Position numbers and translations under genes: made by a program. A stretch of 64,000 bases of DNA from Nitratiruptor sp. YY09-18 (GTDB lineage: Bacteria > Campylobacterota > Campylobacteria > Campylobacterales > Nitratiruptoraceae). Shown piece after piece: positions 45,072 through 53,425 of the stretch (its first letter is position 1; each line of letters starts with the position of its first letter). The DNA lies in NCBI RefSeq assembly GCF_016593235.1, contig NZ_AP023065.1, positions 930,001-994,000 of the forward strand, given 5' to 3'. The notes under the pieces were generated by a model that worked only from the letters and a program-made list of their open reading frames with translations, was not told where the DNA came from and ran no database searches.

Positions 45072-46318
45072 GTTTTATACCTCAAGAGCTTACACACTTA
45101 CTCTACATTACAGCCCTCTCCTTTTTGGTAGGGCTCGAGCTCAAAACCTATCGCTTAGATAGAGGCATACAAAAAGAGATTCATTTTGGTTCAACGAGAA
45201 CTTTTACCTTCATAGGACTACTTGGATTTCTTTTTTACAAAATAGACTTTCATCTCTACTTGGCTGGATTTCTCACACTCTTTGGTATTTACATAATCTA
45301 TTACTACTACAAGCTCCAAGAAAAACGCGCTTCTATAATCTCATTTTTACTCATAGCTCTTGTCTATAGTTTTGGACCAGAAATGGAGAGATTTAATATA
45401 TGGCTCCCTACTCTTGTCTTTGTGCTTATTGTCTTTATTCTCAATGCTAACAGATCTTTAGAATTTCTCTTTGAAAAAGTCAATATGCAAGAGTTTGAAA
45501 CCCTTGGTAAATTTTTGCTACTCAGTGCAGTAATACTTCCCATTTTGCCACACAATCCACTACCACTACTCCATATTTCAGCATTTGAGATATGGTTTGT
45601 AGTGGTAGTTATCTCATCCCTTTCTTATGGTAGTTATCTTGCGCAAAAATACTTCTTTAGATCAAAAGGCTATATCATTACTGCAATTTTTGGAGGCTTA
45701 TACTCTTCTACTGCTACAACCGTTGTGCTCTCCAAAAAGAGTCAAAGCATTCCACAGAGTGCACTTCCTCTTATCAATGCATCTCTTGTGATTGCAACTG
45801 CAATGATGTATATACGACTACTAGTCATTGCTGCAATTTTTAATTTAGAAGTAGCTACTAAAATAGCTCTTCCATTTTTGCTCTTTACAGCATTTGGTAT
45901 AGCAATCTCACTCTTTTTATATAAAAGAAGTGATCTCTCTTTAGAAGCACCAGTCGGTGATAGAAATCCTTTGGAACTTGGAGTAGCATTTATTTTCGCA
46001 ATACTGTTTGTATTGATGATACTTTTGACACAATATGTAACTACACATTATGGAGATGTTGGTCTTAAAGTCCTCTCATTTATTATCGGATTTACTGATA
46101 TTGATCCATTTATTCTCTCACTTCTTACTGGAAAATATGGAGTGGGTGTAGACTCTATTGCAGTTGCAATTATTATTGCAGCAGGAAGCAATAATTTACT
46201 CAAAGCTTTTTATGCTATCATTTTTGGCAAAGGCAAACCAAAAATTGGGGCATTTTGGTTACTGTTTCTAGGACTTGTAACAATTGTTTATCCATTTATT
46301 TTACAAAGGAGTTTTTAA
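45068..46318 (+). CDS. MgtC/DUF4010-family membrane protein
   Basis: A 416-residue integral membrane protein with about 11-12 hydrophobic segments. The N-terminal part resembles MgtC/SapB (LSFLVGLELKTYRLDRG, STRTFTFIGLLGFLFY). The rest is DUF4010 (ILPHNPL, GGLYSSTATTVVLSKKS, FIIGFTDIDPFILSLL). The family's activity is not known; MgtC modulates ion homeostasis and ATP synthase in pathogens. Its ATGA overlap with the P-type ATPase suggests a shared job in ion balance. Confidence 0.83.
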   Translation: MSFIPQELTHLLYITALSFLVGLELKTYRLDRGIQKEIHFGSTRTFTFIGLLGFLFYKIDFHLYLAGFLTLFGIYIIYYYYKLQEKRASIISFLLIALVYSFGPEMERFNIWLPTLVFVLIVFILNANRSLEFLFEKVNMQEFETLGKFLLLSAVILPILPHNPLPLLHISAFEIWFVVVVISSLSYGSYLAQKYFFRSKGYIITAIFGGLYSSTATTVVLSKKSQSIPQSALPLINASLVIATAMMYIRLLVIAAIFNLEVATKIALPFLLFTAFGIAISLFLYKRSDLSLEAPVGDRNPLELGVAFIFAILFVLMILLTQYVTTHYGDVGLKVLSFIIGFTDIDPFILSLLTGKYGVGVDSIAVAIIIAAGSNNLLKAFYAIIFGKGKPKIGAFWLLFLGLVTIVYPFILQRSF

Positions 46319-47125
46319 ATGCGATGGTATTATGAAGACATTGATTATGAATCCATAAACAAAGAAGCAATTAAAGAGCTCGATTTTCTCTTCTATCTTA
46401 TCGCAAGTGCGTCTTTTATTGAAATCACAAGCGATGTGTATGAAAAAAATCTCGTGCAATTTTACAGTGACAATCCTCAACTTGTCTCTTGGCTAGAAAA
46501 GGTATGGGAACCAGAAGAGATTCAGCATGGAAAGGCTTTGAAAAAGTTTGTCAATACAGTCTGGCCGGAATTTGATTGGGAAAAATCTTACGAAAAGTTT
46601 AAAGAATACTATCTTCCTCACTGTACTCTCGATGAATTCCAGCCAACAAAAGCTAGGGAGATGCTTGCACGTATGGTGGTTGAAACCGGAACAAGCACAT
46701 TTTATAAAGCCATAGAAAACTATTCAAAGGATATTCACACACCTATTCTTGGCGAAATTGCACATAATATCTCCAAAGATGAAGTCTATCACTATGATAA
46801 TTTTGAAGAAGGATTTCGTCACTACAACAAAGAGGAAAAACTTGGTAGAGACGACATCATTAAAGTCATATACGATAGGCTAAAAGAGGTGGATGGAGAG
46901 GATGGAAGGTTAGCCTTTAGAGCTATATGGGAAATAAAAGAGAATAAGCCTTACGAAGATAGATACTACGAAGAGCATAAACAGAGAGTGGGGAAATTTG
47001 CCAAAAAATACTACCCTTACAATATGGCAATTAAGATGCTGCTGCGTCCTCTCGATCTCAATAAAACGGTAGAAAAAGTAACTGTTCCGATGGTCAGAGG
47101 CGCACTCAAAATTCTAGGTATTTAG
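46319..47125 (+). CDS. Ferritin-like di-iron protein, uncharacterised
   Basis: A 268-residue mostly helical protein that starts one base after the previous stop. Residues that could bind two irons are spaced as in ferritin-like or acyl-ACP desaturase-like folds. They are Glu in ASFIEITSDVY, EPEEIQHG (ExxH), Glu in RMVVETGTSTFY and SKDEVYHYDNF (ExxH). The C-terminal 60 residues are basic and end in an amphipathic helix. The family's substrate is unknown: options are a fatty-acid or quinone oxygenase, or an oxygen/peroxide scavenger. It lies between a membrane protein and a LOG-family gene. Confidence 0.65.
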   Translation: MRWYYEDIDYESINKEAIKELDFLFYLIASASFIEITSDVYEKNLVQFYSDNPQLVSWLEKVWEPEEIQHGKALKKFVNTVWPEFDWEKSYEKFKEYYLPHCTLDEFQPTKAREMLARMVVETGTSTFYKAIENYSKDIHTPILGEIAHNISKDEVYHYDNFEEGFRHYNKEEKLGRDDIIKVIYDRLKEVDGEDGRLAFRAIWEIKENKPYEDRYYEEHKQRVGKFAKKYYPYNMAIKMLLRPLDLNKTVEKVTVPMVRGALKILGI

Positions 47126-47130
47126 GATAC

Positions 47131-48054
47131 ATGATGAAAAAGCACAAAACTCTCCCTTGGCAACATCCTAAACCTCTCTATGAAGATCCAAAAGCTAAAG
47201 AGCTTCTCCAAAAGATCCTCAACTCCCCTACATACAAACTTGCTATAGAGGATGAAGCGTTTCTCCTCTCTGATCAAACCAGAGGAGTGAGACTGCAGCT
47301 TGATTATCTCAAACCTGAACTGATCATGCAAAAGTATGGCATCAAACGTACTATTGTTGTTTTTGGGAGTGCGAGAATCAAAGAGCCTGCAACTGCAATG
47401 AAAGAGCTAGAAAAAATCAAAAACCTTCTCAAAAAAAAGCCAGATTCTAAGACACTTCTGCGAGAACTACGCACAGCTGAAAAGATGGTAGAAAAGAGTA
47501 TCTACTATGAAGAGGCTAGAAAGTTTGGCCAGCTTGTAGGAAAAGCCGGCAAGGGTCCGCAGGACAATACCCTCACTCTCATGACTGGTGGTGGACCTGG
47601 TATCATGGAAGCAGCTAACAGAGGTGCATATGATGTAGGAGCAAAAAGTATTGGTCTTAATATCCAACTACCTCACGAGCAGTTTCCAAATCCCTATATC
47701 GATCCGGATCTATGCTTTCAGTTTCACTACTTTGCCATTCGTAAACTCCACTTTTTACACCGTGCAATTGCGCTTGTAGTCTTTCCTGGCGGGTTTGGAA
47801 CACTTGATGAACTCTTTGAGACTCTTACACTCATTCAAACCGGTAAAAACAGACCAATCCCTGTGGTTTTGGTAGGCAAAGAGTACTGGCAGCGACTCAT
47901 AAATTTCAAATTTTTGGTAGAAGAGGGAACGATTGATTCTGAAGATCTGCATATATTTACATTCAAAGAGACTGCCCAAGAAGCTTGGGAATATATTTTA
48001 CATTGGTACGAAAAAGTAGGTATCGATATCTTTAATCACAATAAAAAGGATTAG
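47131..48054 (+). CDS. LOG-family (TIGR00730-like) nucleotide-binding protein
   Basis: A 307-residue protein with a LOG core: VVFGSAR, the MTGGGPGIMEAANRGAYDVG loop and PGGFGTLDELFE, the signature of cytokinin-activating/nucleotide 5'-monophosphate phosphoribohydrolases. It has an N-terminal extension of about 75 residues and an internal charged helix. In bacteria this family hydrolyses AMP-like nucleotides to ribose-5-phosphate and base; the real role here is not known. Two adjacent ATGs (47131 and 47134) could start it; the second is better spaced from AGGA. Confidence 0.83.
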   Translation: MMKKHKTLPWQHPKPLYEDPKAKELLQKILNSPTYKLAIEDEAFLLSDQTRGVRLQLDYLKPELIMQKYGIKRTIVVFGSARIKEPATAMKELEKIKNLLKKKPDSKTLLRELRTAEKMVEKSIYYEEARKFGQLVGKAGKGPQDNTLTLMTGGGPGIMEAANRGAYDVGAKSIGLNIQLPHEQFPNPYIDPDLCFQFHYFAIRKLHFLHRAIALVVFPGGFGTLDELFETLTLIQTGKNRPIPVVLVGKEYWQRLINFKFLVEEGTIDSEDLHIFTFKETAQEAWEYILHWYEKVGIDIFNHNKKD

Positions 48055-48056
48055 CA

Positions 48057-48962
48057 ATGCTAAGTCATCTCATTCCAGCTGATGTTTCACCACAAACAAA
48101 AGGCAAATTCCTCGAAATCCTTCACACAACAACCAATGGTACTGGAAGACTTATGCTCTTTGCAGGTGACCAAAAAGTTGAACATCTCAATAATGATTTC
48201 TATGGCCCAGGTATTCCTGCAGAAGATAACGACCCCGAACACCTTTTCAAAATCGCTTCCCGTGCTAAAGTTGGCGTTTTTGCCACACAGTTTGGACTCA
48301 TTAGCCGCTATGCGCCAGATTATAAAGATATTCCCTATCTTATCAAGCTCAACTCCAAAACCAATATCATCCCCTATGAGGCCAAAGACCCCTACTCCCA
48401 ACAGTGGATAGAAGTAGCAGATGTGTTGGAGTTTGCACGCTATAGCGATATCAATCTCAAAGGCTTTGGCTACACAGTCTATCTTGGAAGTGAACATGAA
48501 CATAGTATGCTACGTGAAGCTGCAAATATCATTCATCAAGCGCACAAAGCTGGTCTTTTGACAGTTCTTTGGATCTATCCTAAAGGCAAATTTATCAAAG
48601 ATGAGCACGACCCCCATCTCATTGCAGGTGCAGCGGGTGTGGCAGCCTGTCTAGGGGCAGATTTTGTCAAAGTCAAAGTACCCTATAAAAATGGAGAGCC
48701 AGATGCAAATCTTTTGCGTGAAGCAACCCAAGCAGCTGGAAATTGTGGGGTGCTGTGTGAAGGTGGCAAAAAAATCGATGAGAAGCTCTTTTTGCAAGAA
48801 CTCTACGAGCAGATCCACATAGGTGGCACCAGGGGCAATGGAACAGGGCGCAATATCCATCAAAGACCACTTACTGAGGCTATCAAGATGGCAAATGCAA
48901 TCTATGCAATAACGTGTGAAGACAAAAGCGTAGAAGATGCTATAAAAATTTTAGAGCAATGA
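48057..48962 (+). CDS. Class I fructose-bisphosphate aldolase, DhnA/FbaB type
   Basis: A 301-residue Schiff-base aldolase that splits or forms fructose-1,6-bisphosphate. DhnA-family markers are LMLFAGDQKVEH, VWIYPKG-like LWIYPKGKF, GAAGVAACLGADFVKVKVPY (with the Schiff-base Lys) and the phosphate loop NGTGRNIHQRPL. It is unlike the class II metal-dependent aldolase usual in Campylobacter and Helicobacter. AAGGA lies six bases before the ATG. It overlaps lipB by 4 bases, so a sugar enzyme and lipoate genes share a transcript. Confidence 0.85.
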   Translation: MLSHLIPADVSPQTKGKFLEILHTTTNGTGRLMLFAGDQKVEHLNNDFYGPGIPAEDNDPEHLFKIASRAKVGVFATQFGLISRYAPDYKDIPYLIKLNSKTNIIPYEAKDPYSQQWIEVADVLEFARYSDINLKGFGYTVYLGSEHEHSMLREAANIIHQAHKAGLLTVLWIYPKGKFIKDEHDPHLIAGAAGVAACLGADFVKVKVPYKNGEPDANLLREATQAAGNCGVLCEGGKKIDEKLFLQELYEQIHIGGTRGNGTGRNIHQRPLTEAIKMANAIYAITCEDKSVEDAIKILEQ

Positions 48963-49525
48963 AAGTCATAGATCTTGGCAAAGTCATATATAATAATATC
49001 AATGATATTTTGGAAGATTATATGCAACTAGCCAAAAAAGAGGATCACCTGCTTCTTTGCACTCACAATCCTGTCTATACAATAGGTAGCGAGCAATACC
49101 AATGCCCTCTTCCAGCTATCCAGACAGATCGCGGAGGCTCTATTACCTACTTTGATGAAGGAACGCTCATGCTCTATTTTGCTTGTAAAGTCCCGAGCCC
49201 TGCAAGATTTTATGCCAAAGTAGTGCAAGCGGTGCAAGAATTCTTTGCAAATTTTGATCTTCCAATCATTTATGATAAAGAGCGTCCAGGATTTTATATC
49301 CAAAATCGCAAAATCGCTTCCCTGGGATTTCGGTACAAAAATGGTATCAGTAAACATGGAGTTTCTTTGCATATCTGCCCAAATCTTGAGAATTTCAATA
49401 AAATTGCTCCCTGTGGGCTTGAGGGCATAGTGGCTACATCATTGCACAATGAAGGCATAGATCTCTCCATCGATAGAGCAAAAGAAATTACTACAAGAGC
49501 GGTACTAGATGTATTTGAAGCCTAG
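48959..49525 (+). CDS. lipB: LipB, octanoyl-ACP:protein octanoyltransferase
   Basis: Transfers octanoate from ACP to the lipoyl Lys of E2 (pdhC), the first step of lipoate synthesis. The 188-residue protein has TIGSEQ, RGGSITYFDEG, the catalytic Lys in NRKIASLGFRYKNGISKHG and the catalytic Cys in IAPCGLEG. All are in family order. It overlaps lipA by 17 bases. The presence of both lip genes in the block fits the PDH complex upstream. Confidence 0.94.
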   Translation: MKVIDLGKVIYNNINDILEDYMQLAKKEDHLLLCTHNPVYTIGSEQYQCPLPAIQTDRGGSITYFDEGTLMLYFACKVPSPARFYAKVVQAVQEFFANFDLPIIYDKERPGFYIQNRKIASLGFRYKNGISKHGVSLHICPNLENFNKIAPCGLEGIVATSLHNEGIDLSIDRAKEITTRAVLDVFEA

Positions 49526-50330
49526 AGTCAAAGCCCCCGCCCCAGAGCTCATCGATACTACTCTTAAAATCTTGCAAAAAAATAGCGTCAATACAATCTG
49601 CCTCGAATCCCACTGCCCTAATATTACTGAATGTTTTCATAGAAAAACGGCAACCTTTTTGATCCTGGGAGATATCTGCACACGAAGCTGCAAATTTTGC
49701 TCGGTTAAACACGCTAAGCCCCTACCATTTGATCCTACTGAGCCACAAAGAGTAGCGCGTGCAGTTAAGGAGCTTGGACTTTCATATGTGGTAATTACCT
49801 CAGTCGATAGAGATGATTTGCCAGATTTTGGCGTATCGGGATTTGTCGCAGTCACACAAGCCATCAAAGAGCAAACAGATGCAAAGATCGAACTCCTCAC
49901 ACCAGATTTTAAAGCAAAAAGTGAGCTTTTAGCTCAAATCATTGCTGCAAATCCTTACAAACTTGCTCATAACATTGAAACAGTTGAGCGTCTAAGCAGA
50001 TGGGTTATGCCAGGATGCAGCTACCAAAAAAGTCTCAAAGTCCTTGAAACCTATGCAAAAAGCGGCATTATTACCAAGTCTTCACTCATGGTAGGTTTAG
50101 GAGAGACGAAAAAAGAGATCTATGAGTCATTGCAAGATCTGCGCTGCGCAGGAGTGCAACAGCTTACAATCGGTCAATATCTCCAGCCTACTTCCAAGCA
50201 GTTGCCAGTACAAAAATATTATAGCTCCCAAGAGTTTGAAGAGTTGCGTCAGTATGCACTCTCTCTAGGTTTTAAAGCAGTGGAAGCAGGAGTACTTGTA
50301 CGAAGCAGCTACTATGCAGATAAACTTTAA
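49509..50330 (+). CDS. lipA: LipA, lipoyl synthase (radical SAM)
   Basis: Inserts two sulfurs into the octanoyl chain on E2. The 273-residue protein has both 4Fe-4S sites. The auxiliary cluster is in CLESHCPNITECF; the radical SAM cluster is GDICTRSCKFCSV. TSVDRDDLPDFG, HNIETVERLSR, SSLMVGLGET and the C-terminal RSSYYADKL with the conserved RSSY tail ligand are present. It works directly after LipB. Confidence 0.96.
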   Translation: MYLKPRVKAPAPELIDTTLKILQKNSVNTICLESHCPNITECFHRKTATFLILGDICTRSCKFCSVKHAKPLPFDPTEPQRVARAVKELGLSYVVITSVDRDDLPDFGVSGFVAVTQAIKEQTDAKIELLTPDFKAKSELLAQIIAANPYKLAHNIETVERLSRWVMPGCSYQKSLKVLETYAKSGIITKSSLMVGLGETKKEIYESLQDLRCAGVQQLTIGQYLQPTSKQLPVQKYYSSQEFEELRQYALSLGFKAVEAGVLVRSSYYADKL

Positions 50331-50339
50331 AGGATAGGC

Positions 50340-52250
50340 ATGAAAGAGTATGAAATCTATCAACTTCTCGAACAATATGGAATCAATACCCCAAAATATC
50401 AAATCTTTGATATAGATGCACCCCTCTACTTCGATACATTTCCAGCTGTGATAAAAATCGCATCCGATAAAGTAATACATAAAAGTGATGTAGGTGGTGT
50501 GGTGGTAGGCGTAGATTCACTCGAAGAGCTAGAACTTGCACGTAACCAAATATCCAGAAATCTCCAAAATCGTGGTATTTTTTTGGATGTACATGATAAG
50601 TTTATAGTTGAGGAGATGGTAAGAGGTGAGGAGTTTTATATCGGTGGCATTTATGATGCTATTTTTGAAGAGGTTTTGCTTTTTGGAAAAGGTGGCACAC
50701 TTCTTGAAATCGAAAAGGATATCTGTTACATAGATCTCTTAGCAAACCAAAATGAGATCATCCGTAGTTTTAAAACAACAAAAATCTCTAAAATCTTCCC
50801 TCAATTTCGTGGTAAAGAGTACAAGCTGGATTATGTAGTAGAAACAGTAGAAAAGTTTCAAAAGCTTTTCATGCATGAAGAGATTATAGAGTTTGATGTC
50901 AATCCTCTCATCTATACTCCCAAAGGCTTCGTAGCCGTCGATGCAAGAATGAAGATGGGGAAAAAAGAGGGGCATGAAAGACGCAAGAGAGATTATGATC
51001 TTTTCAAAAACGATGCAGTAGCTATCTTTGGAGCAACTGATAAAAAAGAGAAAGTTGGCTATGCAATTGCAAAAAATGCGCTTACTTCTCAATCGCAAGT
51101 CTACTTTGTCAATCCCAGGATTGACAAGCTTTTTGGTAAAAAGGTGTATAAAAGTGTAGAAGAACTTCCACCGATCGATACTGCCCTCATCGCTATTCCA
51201 TCAAAATATGTGGTATCTCTCGTAGAAGATCTCGCACAAAGAGGAGTAAAAAACTTCATAGTGATCTCAGCAGGATTTAAGGAGAGTGGAAATGCCCAAG
51301 ATGAAGAGCATCTTGCTAACCTAGCCAAGAAGTACGATCTCAATATCGTTGGACCAAACTGCCTTGGGATCTATAACGGCCAAAAAGAGCTCAACCTCAC
51401 TTTTGCAAAAGTTGCCATACGCAATGGCGATACAGCTCTCATCTCTCAATCAGGAGCAGTGCTCAGCGCTCTCATAGACAAAGCCTACTCCCATGCAATC
51501 GGGTTTTCACATATCGTATCCTTGGGAAATATGGCCGATTTTGATTTTGCAGATGCAATTACCGCACTCCAAGACAAAGAGAGCTGCAAGCATATCAGTA
51601 TCTATGCTGAAGGCCTCAAAAGTGGCAAAAGCTACCTGGAATCAGTAAGAAATAGTAATAAACCAATTGCTATCTATAAAGCCGGAAAAACAAAAGAGGC
51701 AAAAAAAGCAGCCTTTAGTCACACTGGAAATATCAGCGGGGATTATGAGATGTTGATTGGCTTAAGCTATGCTGCAGGAGCTATAATCAAAAATGATATA
51801 GATGAACTCATTTTCAGTGCAAAGTATGCTTCATACAAGCAAGCTCTCATCATCACAAATGCCGGAGGTCCTGGGACAATCCTCACAGATATTCTCGTAC
51901 AAAATGGTAAAAGGATGTATGAACTGTCACAAGAGAAGATCGAGCAGCTTAATCAAGTGCTTCCACCTACATGGTCCCATAACAATCCAGTAGATATCAT
52001 AGGTGATGCAACTGCCCAGCGTTACGAGGCGGCTCTCAAAATTTTATATGATCCTAGTCTCCTCATTTTTATACTGGTCACTCCCCAGTTTATGACCGAT
52101 GGCCTTGCAATTGCTAAAAGAATTGTAGGGTATGAAAATGTGATACCTATCTTTTTTGGTGAAGCCTCTTTTAAGGATGTGTTTACCTTTTTGGAGCACA
52201 ATAACTGTGTATATTTTAATGATCTCGAAAATGTAGCAAATATTTTATAG
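50340..52250 (+). CDS. ADP-forming acetyl(acyl)-CoA synthetase, single chain with ATP-grasp first
   Basis: A 636-residue enzyme that would turn acetyl-CoA, ADP and phosphate into acetate, CoA and ATP (or the reverse). Residues 1-215 are the ATP-grasp beta part, with the phosphohistidine-relay His47 in IHKSDVGGVVVG. Residues 225-350 are the CoA-binding domain (VAIFGATDKKEKVGYAI). The ligase domain follows (VGPNCLGIYN, LISQSGAVLSALID) with the phosphorylated His461 in FSHTGNISG. Both His are kept, so it looks active. The beta-before-alpha order is opposite to the common alpha-before-beta fusions. Placed after PDH and lip genes, it would give substrate-level ATP from pyruvate. Confidence 0.88.
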   Translation: MKEYEIYQLLEQYGINTPKYQIFDIDAPLYFDTFPAVIKIASDKVIHKSDVGGVVVGVDSLEELELARNQISRNLQNRGIFLDVHDKFIVEEMVRGEEFYIGGIYDAIFEEVLLFGKGGTLLEIEKDICYIDLLANQNEIIRSFKTTKISKIFPQFRGKEYKLDYVVETVEKFQKLFMHEEIIEFDVNPLIYTPKGFVAVDARMKMGKKEGHERRKRDYDLFKNDAVAIFGATDKKEKVGYAIAKNALTSQSQVYFVNPRIDKLFGKKVYKSVEELPPIDTALIAIPSKYVVSLVEDLAQRGVKNFIVISAGFKESGNAQDEEHLANLAKKYDLNIVGPNCLGIYNGQKELNLTFAKVAIRNGDTALISQSGAVLSALIDKAYSHAIGFSHIVSLGNMADFDFADAITALQDKESCKHISIYAEGLKSGKSYLESVRNSNKPIAIYKAGKTKEAKKAAFSHTGNISGDYEMLIGLSYAAGAIIKNDIDELIFSAKYASYKQALIITNAGGPGTILTDILVQNGKRMYELSQEKIEQLNQVLPPTWSHNNPVDIIGDATAQRYEAALKILYDPSLLIFILVTPQFMTDGLAIAKRIVGYENVIPIFFGEASFKDVFTFLEHNNCVYFNDLENVANIL

Positions 52251-52262
52251 AGGAAATGAGAA

Positions 52263-53405
52263 ATGAGAGTATTAAATATTTTTAAGGGCGAAACAGGAGT
52301 TGGAATACTCTTAATTCTCTCTACTTTTTTGGCTCTCTTTTTGGCTAATTCCCCTTTTAGCAATTTCTATACTAGTTTTTTGGATACGCCTATTACAATA
52401 CAGTTTTCTCAGCTTGTACTTGCAAAACCTCTAATTTTGTGGGTCAATGATGGCCTTATGGCTATATTTTTCTTCCTCGTAGGACTCGAGGTCAAAAGGG
52501 AACTTCTAGAAGGGTCTCTCTCTTCACTATCAAAAGTTTCACTTCCAGCAATTGCCGCACTCGGTGGCATGGCTACTCCAGCTCTAATATATATGCTTCT
52601 CAATTTCAATGACCCCATAGCTATGAGGGGATGGGCAATTCCGACTGCAACAGATATCGCTTTTGCGCTAGGGATACTTGCTCTTCTTGGAAATCGCATC
52701 CCTCAAAGCCTCAAAGTCTTTTTGATGGCACTTGCAATCATTGATGACTTGGGTGCAATTATTATAATTGCTCTATTTTACACGAAACAGCTCTCAATTA
52801 CATCATTGTTCGTTGCTTCAGGAGCGATTGTTGGGCTATTTCTTCTCAATTATTTTAAGGTCGCAAGGAAATCTTTTTATATATTATTTGGAATTGTGCT
52901 TTGGACAAGCGTGCTCAAATCTGGCGTCCATGCTACACTAGCTGGTGTTGTTTTAGCGATGTTTATCCCTCTCAAACCAATTCATGGTAAGAGCCTTCTT
53001 AAAGAGTTTGAGCATGAGCTTCATGGATTTGTGAGTTACTTTGTCCTCCCACTCTTTGCATTTGTCAATGCTGGTATAGATCTTAGAGGACTAGAGATGC
53101 AAAAACTCTTCACTGGTGCACCACTTGGAATCATACTTGGACTCTTTGCAGGCAAACAGCTGGGAGTATTTGGATTTTCTCTTCTTGCAACAAAATGCAA
53201 ACTTGCCAAAATGCCAGAAAATGTGTCATTAAGAAAATTTTATGGTGTGAGTGTTCTCACTGGAATCGGCTTTACTATGAGTCTTTTTATCGACTCACTT
53301 GCATTTGGTGATGCATCACTGTTTAAATTTGCAGACAAATTGGCAATACTGCTTGGATCGCTCCTCTCAGGTATTGCAGGATATGTAATTTTACGAAAAT
53401 CTTAA
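52263..53405 (+). CDS. nhaA: NhaA, Na+/H+ antiporter
   Basis: A 380-residue antiporter that exports Na+ for H+. About 12 membrane segments are visible. Family marks are the N-terminal helix (GVGILLILSTFLALFLANSP), WVNDGLMAIFFFLVGLEVKR, ATDIAFALGILALLG, the paired Asp in AIIDDLGAIIIIALFYT and GIGFTMSLFI. Length matches NhaA. With the P-type ATPase upstream it adds to an ion-balance set inside the carbon block. Confidence 0.96.
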   Translation: MRVLNIFKGETGVGILLILSTFLALFLANSPFSNFYTSFLDTPITIQFSQLVLAKPLILWVNDGLMAIFFFLVGLEVKRELLEGSLSSLSKVSLPAIAALGGMATPALIYMLLNFNDPIAMRGWAIPTATDIAFALGILALLGNRIPQSLKVFLMALAIIDDLGAIIIIALFYTKQLSITSLFVASGAIVGLFLLNYFKVARKSFYILFGIVLWTSVLKSGVHATLAGVVLAMFIPLKPIHGKSLLKEFEHELHGFVSYFVLPLFAFVNAGIDLRGLEMQKLFTGAPLGIILGLFAGKQLGVFGFSLLATKCKLAKMPENVSLRKFYGVSVLTGIGFTMSLFIDSLAFGDASLFKFADKLAILLGSLLSGIAGYVILRKS

Positions 53406-53425
53406 ATCAATCAAAGGAGCCCCTT

